Source of the DNA: Pantoea endophytica
GTDB lineage: Bacteria; Pseudomonadota; Gammaproteobacteria; Enterobacterales; Enterobacteriaceae
Direction: 5' to 3'
Length of the DNA stretch: 64,000 bases
Assembly (NCBI RefSeq): GCF_002858935.1
Contig: NZ_PJRT01000009.1
Location: 412,649 to 476,648, forward strand
Translations under genes and position numbers: made by a program
Shown: positions 18,314-25,429 of the stretch, piece after piece
Layout of the letters: each line of letters starts with the position of its first letter
Numbering within the stretch: position 1 is the stretch's first letter
The notes under the pieces: generated by a model
Told to the model about the DNA's origin: nothing
The model's database searches: none
The model's input: only the letters and a program-made list of their open reading frames with translations

Positions 18314-19332
18314 TAGCGACCTCCCAATTTGATGGGTTGCTGCTGCTGCACCGAGTCGATACAGGCCAGCGCGATTACCAGCGCGTTGCGTGCATCTTCA
18401 CCGGTAGCGCGCGGCGTTTCGCCACTGCGAATGCAGCGGGCAAACTCGGCCATCTCCGCCACATAGGCTTCGCGCAGCAGGTCTGAATCCATGCGTGAGG
18501 TTTCAATCGCGATGCCATCCTGGTGATAGCGCACACAGTTGTTAACGTTGATGTGGCCCGCCTGCAGCATGCCTTTGCTGCCGAACACTTCGCCGCGCAC
18601 ATCGTAGCCGTATACCGCCTGGAAGTTGGCTTCAGCGGTGGCGATCGCGCCGTTATCAAAGCGGATGGTAACCACCGATGTGTCGAGCAAGCCTTTGTCT
18701 TTGAAATCCGGACGCACCAGCGCATCGGCCAGCGCATAGACTTCCACCGGCTTCGCGCCAGGGTTAAAGTGCAGCAGCGTGTCGAAATCGTGGATCAGGG
18801 TTTCAAGGAAGATCGTCCACTGCGGGATGCGCGAAGGATCGTGCAGGCCCGGATCGCGCGTCAGCGATCGGCTCAGCTGCGTGGTGCCATTTTCACCCGC
18901 TTTCACCGCCGCGATCGCTGCAGCAAAGCCGGAATCAAAGCGGCGGTTAAAACCGACCTGCAACACCACGCCGGCCGCTTTCGCGGCAGCAATCGCGCGA
19001 TCCGCCTCTTCCAGCGTTACCGCCATCGGCTTCTCACAGAACACATGTTTGCCCGCCTCGGCGGCAGCGATCACCCATTCGGCGTGCGTGCGCGCTGGCG
19101 CGGCAATCGCCACCGCCTCAATTTCGGGATCCTGCAGCAGCGCATGCAGATCGCTATAGGCTTTAGCGACGCCGAGCTTATTGGTCAGCGCGTCGGCCGC
19201 GCCCGGTTGCGGATCGGCCACCGCTGCGAGGATCGCACCCGGCACGCGCCAGGCCAGATTTTCCGCGTGGAAGCTGCCCATGCGACCGGCGCCAATCAGG
19301 CCGACGCGTACTGGCTTAAGATGAAATGTCAT
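18313..19332 (-). CDS. Inositol 2-dehydrogenase-like Gfo/Idh/MocA oxidoreductase
   Basis: 339 residues, the typical size of IolG. The Rossmann motif is VGLIGAGRMGSFHAENL, the EKP motif is HVFCEKPMAVTLEEAD near residue 97, and the catalytic Asp/His pair of the family probably lies in FLETLIHDFDTLLHF. VGFNRRFDSGFAAAI is also characteristic. It would oxidise myo-inositol or a related polyol with NAD. It is the first gene of a three-gene operon (dehydrogenase, isomerase, binding protein) downstream of a sigma-54 promoter. AAGGAATAGG precedes the ATG. Confidence 0.88.
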   Translation of the reverse strand: MTFHLKPVRVGLIGAGRMGSFHAENLAWRVPGAILAAVADPQPGAADALTNKLGVAKAYSDLHALLQDPEIEAVAIAAPARTHAEWVIAAAEAGKHVFCEKPMAVTLEEADRAIAAAKAAGVVLQVGFNRRFDSGFAAAIAAVKAGENGTTQLSRSLTRDPGLHDPSRIPQWTIFLETLIHDFDTLLHFNPGAKPVEVYALADALVRPDFKDKGLLDTSVVTIRFDNGAIATAEANFQAVYGYDVRGEVFGSKGMLQAGHINVNNCVRYHQDGIAIETSRMDSDLLREAYVAEMAEFARCIRSGETPRATGEDARNALVIALACIDSVQQQQPIKLGGR

Positions 19333-19391
19333 GACCTATTCCTTATTGTTTTGGATGTGCTCATTCGAGCGCAGGGATGTGCAATCGGTAG

Positions 19392-19407
19392 TGCAAAGGC
19401 GATGCCA
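19392..19407 (-). promoter_or_regulatory. Sigma-54 promoter of the dehydrogenase-isomerase-binding protein operon
   Basis: The minus strand reads TGGCATCGCCTTTGCA, which matches the RpoN consensus (TGGCAC-N5-TTGCA) at all but one of the key bases and has the required GG-N10-GC spacing. Transcription would start near 19380, leaving a leader of about 50 bases before the ATG at 19332. The neighbour on the other side is a sigma-54-dependent activator. Confidence 0.75.
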
Positions 19408-19472
19408 ACTGCAATCCGCCGCTTTATGTGAGGCATAACACAGATATAGCTCACAATCTGGCAACAAAATTT

Positions 19473-19506
19473 ACATGTCAACTTCACATGTCAATAAAAT
19501 GTACAT
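19473..19506. promoter_or_regulatory. Candidate upstream activator sites for the sigma-54 regulator
   Basis: ACATGTCAA occurs twice (19473-19481 and 19486-19494) with a 13-base period, followed by the palindrome ATGTACAT at 19499-19506. The block lies about 95 to 125 bases upstream of the predicted sigma-54 start, a usual distance for enhancer sites, and just upstream of the activator's own start. Confidence 0.5.
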
Positions 19507-19529
19507 TCCATCTTGTTCAGGAGTGTCAC

Positions 19530-21485
19530 ATGCGTGCCAGTGAGCGTTTGCCGTTTAAAGATGAAAGCGATCCGATCTTCAGCTTGCCGGACAGCGCGGA
19601 GGTGGGCGAATGGGATACGTTGTTGTGGCAGGGCTGGCACAGCTTCGAACGCGGTGAACAGCCCGGCTGGATGCGGCACAGCATTTTGCAGTCGTGGCGG
19701 CGATCGCAGCAGCGCGCGATCGATCCCGCCACCTTTGCCTATGTCTCGCCACCCGCTGCGGAACTAGCGGCGATCCTTGAGCACAATGCCGAGTTGATCC
19801 TCGCGGCGCGCAGCATCATGGAAAACCTGCTGGCGTATAACCCGGATGGCCACATCAATCTGACCGATGCGCAAGGCGTGACGCTGCACTTCTGCGGCGC
19901 GGATCTGACGCCGGTCGGCAGCATCCTGCGCGAAGAAGTGCTCGGCACCAATTGCACCGCGCGCTGCCTGATTGAGCAGCGGCTGGTGTACGTGTTGAGC
20001 GGCGAAAACTGGAAGCTGGATCTGCGCAAACGCCATCGCCAATGTGCTGCCGCACCGGTGCGCGATGCCAGCGGCCAGCTGCTTGGCGTGCTCACGCTTA
20101 CCGCCACGCCTGACAACTTTAATGCGCATACGCTCGGCACGGTGCAGGCGGCAGCGGAAGCGGTTGGTCAGCAGCTGATGCTGCGCCGTTTGCTGGCCGA
20201 GCAGCAGTCGATCCTCGAAACCCTGAACGAAGGCGTGATCGTCTGCGATCGTCACGGTCGCATCAAAACGCTGAATCGCTATGCGCGCCAGATCTTTAGC
20301 GGCCTCGATCCCAGCGCCGGACCGATCGACGTGCTGCTGCAACCGCAAGGCGGATCGCTGCTCACCATGCCGTTCTGCAATGACCGCGAGCTGCAATTTA
20401 TGCCGGATGGCGTGCATCCCCTTTCCTGCCTTATTTCGCTGATGCCCGCGCCAGACGGCGGCCGCGTGCTGTCGCTGCGCGAGAATCAACGTATCCGCGC
20501 CATTACGCGCCGCGTGATGGGCGTCGGCGCCAGCTACACCTTTGAGATGATTCGCGGGCACGCGCCGCGCGTGCTGCAAGCGATTCAGAAAGCGCGCGCC
20601 AGCAGCCGCAGCGACAGCACGGTATTATTAACCGGCGAAAGCGGCACCGGTAAAGAGCTGTTCGCGCAGGCGATTCACAACGCCAGCCCGCGCCAGCAGG
20701 AAGCCTTTATCGCGCTGAACTGCGGCGCATTGCCACGTGATTTAGTGCAGAGCGAACTGTTTGGCTATGTCGACGGCGCTTTTACCGGATCGCGACGCGG
20801 CGGCTCGGCAGGCAAATTTGAGCTGGCCGATGGCGGCACCTTGTTCCTTGATGAGATTGGCGAGATGCCGCTCGAGGCGCAAACCAGCCTGCTGCGCGTG
20901 CTGCAGGAGGGCGAAGTGGTGCGAATCGGCGCGGCCCATCCCATCAAGGTCAACGTGCGCATCATCGCCGCTACCCACTGCAATCTGCTGGATGCGGTGG
21001 AAAAAGGCGCATTCCGCCGCGATCTCTACTATCGTCTGAATGTGATTTCGCTGGAGATCCCGCCGCTGCGCGAGCGTCAGGAGGATATTCCCGGCCTGGT
21101 GAATACCTTTATTCAGGCGCTCTGCACCCGGCTGAAGCGCATCGCGCCGCAGCTTTCCGCTGAGGCGATGCGCTGTTTACAGGCGTGGCACTGGCCCGGC
21201 AACGTGCGTGAGCTGGAGAATCTGGTCGAGCGCATGGTGAATTTGTGTGAAGGGCTGGAGATTGAGCGCCACGATCTGCCGGAAGAGATGGTGCAGCGTA
21301 ACGCGCCTGTCGCCAGCGAATTGACCTCGCTGCAGGAGAATGAGCGCCAGCATGTGATGCAGGTGGTGCGTGAGCAAAAAGGCAACCTGCGCCAGTCCGC
21401 GCAGCTGCTGGGGATTTCACGCACCGCGCTGTATAACAAGCTGCATCAGTGGCAGGTGGATGTGGCGGGATTGCGGCGCGGTTAG
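19530..21485 (+). CDS. Sigma-54-dependent transcriptional activator, AcoR/DhaR type
   Basis: 651 residues. The N-terminal signature HSILQSWRRSQQRAIDP is followed by a GAF-like sensor (about residues 70-215) and a PAS-like domain (about 220-310). The AAA+ domain runs from about 335 to 565, with Walker A TGESGTGKE near 368, the sigma-54 loop as GAFTGS near 415 (the standard is GAFTGA), Walker B GGTLFLDEIGE near 440 and RRDLYYRLNV near 500. The C-terminal Fis-type helix-turn-helix reads GNLRQSAQLLGISRTALYNK. The ATG at 19530 follows AGGAG; longer frames lack a ribosome site. It is divergent from an operon with a sigma-54 promoter, so it is the probable activator of that operon, sensing a small molecule through the GAF domain. 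Confidence 0.93.
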   Translation: MRASERLPFKDESDPIFSLPDSAEVGEWDTLLWQGWHSFERGEQPGWMRHSILQSWRRSQQRAIDPATFAYVSPPAAELAAILEHNAELILAARSIMENLLAYNPDGHINLTDAQGVTLHFCGADLTPVGSILREEVLGTNCTARCLIEQRLVYVLSGENWKLDLRKRHRQCAAAPVRDASGQLLGVLTLTATPDNFNAHTLGTVQAAAEAVGQQLMLRRLLAEQQSILETLNEGVIVCDRHGRIKTLNRYARQIFSGLDPSAGPIDVLLQPQGGSLLTMPFCNDRELQFMPDGVHPLSCLISLMPAPDGGRVLSLRENQRIRAITRRVMGVGASYTFEMIRGHAPRVLQAIQKARASSRSDSTVLLTGESGTGKELFAQAIHNASPRQQEAFIALNCGALPRDLVQSELFGYVDGAFTGSRRGGSAGKFELADGGTLFLDEIGEMPLEAQTSLLRVLQEGEVVRIGAAHPIKVNVRIIAATHCNLLDAVEKGAFRRDLYYRLNVISLEIPPLRERQEDIPGLVNTFIQALCTRLKRIAPQLSAEAMRCLQAWHWPGNVRELENLVERMVNLCEGLEIERHDLPEEMVQRNAPVASELTSLQENERQHVMQVVREQKGNLRQSAQLLGISRTALYNKLHQWQVDVAGLRRG

Positions 21486-21498
21486 GTGCGACTTATTG

Positions 21499-21633
21499 CC
21501 CTCACCCCAGCCCTCTCCCACTGGGAGAGGGAGCTAGTCGGTGCACTATTCCATTCCTTCTCCCTTTGGGAGAGGGAGTTAGTCGGTGCACTATTCAATT
21601 CCCTCTCCCTGTGGGAGAGGGTTAGGGTGAGGG
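21499..21633. repeat. CCCTCACCC...GGGTGAGGG dispersed repeat, copy 2, with 45-bp internal tandem repeats
   Basis: The outer arms CCCTCACCCCAGCCCTCTCC and GAGAGGGTTAGGGTGAGGG are inverted. Inside, GGGAGAGGGAG-TAGTCGGTG-type units begin at 21523, 21568 and 21613, a 45-base period, each carrying its own CTCCC/GGGAG hairpin. It lies between converging genes and may serve as a terminator. Confidence 0.8.
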
Positions 21634-21639
21634 AAAAAA

Positions 21640-22323
21640 CTACAACGACGCCCCACCACAGATCACCAACTCCTGCCCGGTAATCGCATCGGCGGCAGGC
21701 GACAGCAAAAACCCTGCCAGCGCCGCCACTTCCTGTGGCTTGATATAGCGCCCCATCGGCGGCAGCTTTGGGGGTGAACTGGCGCGGCCGGGCTGCAGCA
21801 GCATGGGCGTCTCCGTCGCCCCCGGCGCAATCACATTCACCGTGATGCCTTTGGGTGCCAGTTCCGCCGCCCAGCTGCGTGCCATGCCCACCATTGCCGC
21901 CTTGGTGCTCACGTACTGGCTGCGATTCGCCGCGCCGCGTGACGTGCGGCTGCCAACCAGCAAGATACGATCGCCCTGCGCCATCTGCGGCTGCAAGACA
22001 TTTGCCATTATCTGCGCCACCTGCACGTGCAGGTACCACAAACGCGCGCTCTGCTCCTCATCCAGCTCACCGAGCGGCGCAGCCGCCATCATGCCTGCGG
22101 CATGCACCAGCGCATCCACCTTCGGCAGCGCCAGTAGCGCCTGCTTCAGCAGATTGGCATCCAACAGATCCACGCTGACCGAGGTGAACCCTGGATGATC
22201 GTTCTGCACCGACGTGCGGCTAAAACCGGTCACCTGCCAACCTTGTTGCAACAGATGATCGGCGATGGCAGCGCCTATGCCAGAGCTGACGCCCGTCACC
22301 AGCGCGTGTCGCTGCCTGCTCAT
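21640..22323 (-). CDS. Short-chain dehydrogenase/reductase (SDR)
   Basis: 227 residues of the classical SDR type. It has the cofactor motif LVTGVSSGIGAAIAD, the NAG-equivalent VHAAGMMAA, the catalytic Ser in LLVGSRTSRG and YxxxK as YVSTKAA, with VIAPGATETPM and ITGQELVICGGASL at the end. It overlaps the sialidase-fold gene by four bases (ATGA), so the two are translationally coupled. It probably oxidises or reduces a sugar-derived intermediate of the substrate taken up by the symporter of the same operon. Confidence 0.88.
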   Translation of the reverse strand: MSRQRHALVTGVSSGIGAAIADHLLQQGWQVTGFSRTSVQNDHPGFTSVSVDLLDANLLKQALLALPKVDALVHAAGMMAAAPLGELDEEQSARLWYLHVQVAQIMANVLQPQMAQGDRILLVGSRTSRGAANRSQYVSTKAAMVGMARSWAAELAPKGITVNVIAPGATETPMLLQPGRASSPPKLPPMGRYIKPQEVAALAGFLLSPAADAITGQELVICGGASL

Positions 22324-23507
22324 CCTTTCACCCAGCTTTCATCGACGCGCACATATTTAATCGCCTGACGAAAATAGGTGTAAGCCACATGCAGCGCGCC
22401 ATCGTCACTCTGTTTGATGCTCGGATAGGAGAACTCGCGGTTAAGCTTTTGCTGCGAATTATTGGTCATGCAGTAGCCGTCGCCCTCGTCGAGATTACGC
22501 TGCCATGGCCAGCTTTTGCCGCCATCGGCGGAAATCGCCAGCGTCATTGGCGCGCGGGGTGCGCCCCAAAACGCGCTGCGTCCGCTGTGCACCAGCGGCT
22601 CTGCCGCCACCGCCACATCGCCGTCATCCTCTTCATCTTCGATTTCGTCATACAGCGATAAGCGGCGCTCGCTGGCATCTCTGGCGCTCATGGCATTAAA
22701 CACCAGCGCCAGATGGCCGTTGTGCAATGTCGTGACCTGAATCGACGAGTTGTTGTTTGGCAAGTCAGTCGCCAGCGGCGCACTCCAGCTTTCGCCGCCA
22801 TCGGTGGAACGACTTTGATAGATGAAATCGGCCCAGCGGCTGCGATACAGCGCCAGTAAGCTGCCATCCTGCAGCAACGTGATGTTCATATGCACGCAGC
22901 CCAGGCTGTCTGGCACCGCCACATCGCGCCAGCTTTGGCCTTTATCACTGGAGATTTTCACCGCGCTGATATCGTCGTTACCTACCCATTTCACGCCAGG
23001 CTGAGTTCGGCAATAAAACACCGGCAGCAGCCAGTTACCGTTTGGCAGCACCACAATCGGCTGGCGAATAAAGGTGCCGGGCTGATCGAGCAAAGTGTCG
23101 ATTGCCCCCCAGCTGCGGCCAAAATCGCGTGACTGACGATAGCGCACAATCGCGGTGTCCTGATTGCCGGATTTCTGCGCCGTCCACAGCAGCCAAAGCA
23201 CCTGTTCGGGATCGAGGAACAGCAGCGGATTTTGCTCGGATCGCGTGGGATCGTCCGATAGCTTTTGCGCCTCGCTCCACTGTGTGCTGCCGCTTTTCAG
23301 CCGCGAGCACCACACAGAAATATCGGCGATCCCTTCCTGCGTGCCGCCAAACCACACACACAGCAGGTCGCCATTGGGTAGCGGCAGCAGATTCGCCGCA
23401 TGGTTCTGCGGGCAGACCGAAGGCAGCATCGCCGTGAGCTGTTGCGCATCCTGCGCGTGCGGATGGAGGTTACCGCTGCGTTCAACGGTAAGGGTTAAAT
23501 CACTCAT
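22320..23507 (-). CDS. Sialidase-fold (BNR/Asp-box) protein without signal peptide
   Basis: 395 residues. Four Asp boxes are visible: SRDFGRSW (about 126), SSDKGQSW (186), STDGGESW (234) and SADGGKSW (326), the hallmark of six-bladed sialidase propellers. Arginines in FIRQPIVVLPNGNWLLP and YPSIKQSDDGALHVAYTY resemble BNR_2-type exo-sialidase-like enzymes. An acidic loop DEIEDEEDDGD lies near 287. No export signal is present, so it acts in the cytoplasm, perhaps on a substrate imported by the adjoining symporter. Start 23507 is set by GGAG 9 bases upstream; it begins 1 base after the symporter stop. Substrate unknown: sialic acid is not implied, as no nan genes are seen. Confidence 0.82.
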   Translation of the reverse strand: MSDLTLTVERSGNLHPHAQDAQQLTAMLPSVCPQNHAANLLPLPNGDLLCVWFGGTQEGIADISVWCSRLKSGSTQWSEAQKLSDDPTRSEQNPLLFLDPEQVLWLLWTAQKSGNQDTAIVRYRQSRDFGRSWGAIDTLLDQPGTFIRQPIVVLPNGNWLLPVFYCRTQPGVKWVGNDDISAVKISSDKGQSWRDVAVPDSLGCVHMNITLLQDGSLLALYRSRWADFIYQSRSTDGGESWSAPLATDLPNNNSSIQVTTLHNGHLALVFNAMSARDASERRLSLYDEIEDEEDDGDVAVAAEPLVHSGRSAFWGAPRAPMTLAISADGGKSWPWQRNLDEGDGYCMTNNSQQKLNREFSYPSIKQSDDGALHVAYTYFRQAIKYVRVDESWVKG

Positions 23508-23508
23508 T

Positions 23509-24930
23509 TCAGGCTCCACTGTTTTGCATTGAAGATTTCGGGGCTTTTTTCACATGGGTTTGGCTTGAAGGGATCAGGCGGTCAATCACCATGATGACCG
23601 CCGGCGTGATCAACGCCACGTACATGTTGTTGATACCTAATGGATCGCCGAGCAGATACCACACTGACGTCATGACGCACGCACCAATCAGGCCTGCATT
23701 GGCGCCGCGCGTGCTTTTAAAGAACGGCAGATAAAAGGCAATGATTGCCACCACTGAAATCGACAGCCGAATAGCGCGGGTGAAGAAGGAGAGCTTCAAC
23801 ACTTCCGGCACGAACAGCACGAAAATCAGCGGCAGGAAACCGATCAGCAGCGACAGCCAGCGCGTCATGCGGAACTCGCGCTCCGGTGTCGGATTGCGAT
23901 AGGGCACGTAGAAATCTTTTACCACCAGCGAGGCAATCGCCAGCGCTACGGTGCTGACGCTGACAAAGATCGACGCCACGAGTGAGGTGGTGACAATCCC
24001 CGCCAGCCAGGGACTCATGTCCTGCAGGAACACCGGCAGCGCATAGAGACTTTTAATATCGGGATGCAGGTATTTCGCCGCCACGCCAATCAGCGCGATA
24101 GCAATGGCAATCGGCATGCAGAAGAAGAACGCCACCCAGGTTGCACGTTTGGCGGACTCGGCACTTTTGGTCGAGGCAATCGCCTGAATCACAAACTGAG
24201 TACAGAAGATCGAGCCGATAGTACCAATCATCCAGGCGAAAATAGTGCTGCCGCCAACGTTGCCGTCCCACGTCCAGTAGAAATGCGGCATCTCTTTGAT
24301 CATTGGGCTGACGCCGCCGGTCATGTGCAGGGCCACGCCGAGAATGATCAGAATACCGATATATTTCAGTCCGCTGTGCAGCAGCGTGACCCAGGCGATG
24401 CCTTTCATGCCACCGAACATAAAATAGAACGTACTGACGATCGCGGTGATCACCGCAGCGGTAGTGAGATCGAGGTTGAGCACCGTTGAGATCGCCGCCG
24501 CACCGCTAACGTAGTTACCGACGTTAACCAGCAATAGCGCATAGATCATGATTAGCGAGATGATGTTTTTGGTGGAGTTGCCATAACGTTCAGCGATCGC
24601 CGCAGAGATGGTGATTTTGCCGGTATTGTAGATGCGCTTTACCAGCAAAAAACCAAACAGCGGGAAACCGATAGCGGCACCAATCACCGACCATGAAGCG
24701 GCAAAGCCATCTTCGAAAGCTGCCTGAGCCGTACCGATGGTGGATTTGGCGCCGATGTATTCCGACATCAGCATCACGCCCACCACAAATGCCGGCATCA
24801 CATTGGAGCCAGCCATAAAGTCGCCGCTGTTTTTACTGCGCAGACGCCAGGTGAGCCAGGTGGTGAACAGGATGTACGCAATGACAATCCCGACGATAAT
24901 CACCATCCCTTCTGTAGAGAATTGTTTCAT
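23509..24930 (-). CDS. Sodium:solute symporter (SSS family)
   Basis: 473 residues with about 13 membrane helices. Family features are FMAGSNVMPAFVVGVMLMSE, YIGAKSTIGTAQAAFEDG, GKITISAAIAERYGNSTK and FYFMFGGMKGIAWVTLLH, all typical of the SSS fold (PutP, sialic acid and sugar symporters). It would import a solute with sodium across the inner membrane. The ATG at 24930 has GAGG 9 bases upstream. It is the first gene of an operon with the sialidase-fold protein and SDR, so the solute is probably a modified sugar or sugar acid. An ATTCATT/AATGAAT inverted pair (25052-25078) lies in its promoter region. Confidence 0.92.
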   Translation of the reverse strand: MKQFSTEGMVIIVGIVIAYILFTTWLTWRLRSKNSGDFMAGSNVMPAFVVGVMLMSEYIGAKSTIGTAQAAFEDGFAASWSVIGAAIGFPLFGFLLVKRIYNTGKITISAAIAERYGNSTKNIISLIMIYALLLVNVGNYVSGAAAISTVLNLDLTTAAVITAIVSTFYFMFGGMKGIAWVTLLHSGLKYIGILIILGVALHMTGGVSPMIKEMPHFYWTWDGNVGGSTIFAWMIGTIGSIFCTQFVIQAIASTKSAESAKRATWVAFFFCMPIAIAIALIGVAAKYLHPDIKSLYALPVFLQDMSPWLAGIVTTSLVASIFVSVSTVALAIASLVVKDFYVPYRNPTPEREFRMTRWLSLLIGFLPLIFVLFVPEVLKLSFFTRAIRLSISVVAIIAFYLPFFKSTRGANAGLIGACVMTSVWYLLGDPLGINNMYVALITPAVIMVIDRLIPSSQTHVKKAPKSSMQNSGA

Positions 24931-25121
24931 TTCAGCCTCATCGATAACGTAGGGTCGTGGAACGCGCTGGGCTTCACGCGTCCCGTTGATGAGGTGGCCA
25001 ATGTTGTTATTCACCGTGTCTACGCACTTCGCCACCCCACTTATGCTTATGATTCATTTCGCTCAAATAAGAATGAATTTACGCATATTAGAGGCGTTTT
25101 ATAGGCTAATCAGGGCTTAAT
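24931..25121 (-). promoter_or_regulatory. Upstream region of the symporter operon with an inverted repeat
   Basis: ATTCATT (25052-25058) and AATGAAT (25072-25078) are inverted with a 13-base spacer. They resemble the ATGAAAT-type half-sites near the inositol-like genes. No convincing -10/-35 or sigma-54 site was found by eye. Confidence 0.35.
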
Positions 25122-25415
25122 TTGTTTGAAGCTGCTCACAAAGCATCAAATATGATTACAAATAATCAAAATCAACGCATTAATTACAGCGCCTTTGAAT
25201 CGGCACCCGATATCGCCGGTAAAGGCGTGAACAACCTGATTGGTCAGATTTGGAGTGGCGCGATGATGCTGGAGCACCTCGATTACGCCGAAGCGGGCGC
25301 AGCGGTGTTGGATGCCATCGAGCTTACGCTGGCGGCGGGCAACAGCCTGACGCGCGAGCTCGACGGCCGCGCGTCAATCGAGGAGCTGCGCGCGGCTATC
25401 GCTGCTGCGTTGTAA
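25122..25415 (+). pseudogene. 3' remnant of a tartrate/D-malate (isopropylmalate-type) dehydrogenase gene
   Basis: From about 25183 the frame encodes ESAPDIAGKGVNNLIGQIWS followed by GAMMLEHLDYAEAG. This is the conserved C-terminal end of the isopropylmalate/tartrate/D-malate dehydrogenase family (which reads GSAPDIAGKGIANPIGQIWS or similar). Only about 80 of the roughly 360 residues remain. The sequence upstream (25122-25180) is unrelated and AT-rich, and there is no ribosome site. The rest of the gene, including the nucleotide and metal sites, is missing from the window, so this is a deletion scar. Confidence 0.82.
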
Positions 25416-25429
25416 CCTCCAGGCGTGCC

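Noticed and set aside
21499..21633. Possible CRISPR array because of the evenly spaced 45-bp units
   Set aside because: Units are contiguous and contain their own hairpins; there are no unique spacers and no cas genes. It is a palindromic repeat element.
22320..24930. Complete sialic acid utilisation locus
   Set aside because: Only a sialidase-fold protein and an SSS symporter are present; no nanA, nanK, nanE or nagB equivalents and no signal peptide on the sialidase-like protein.
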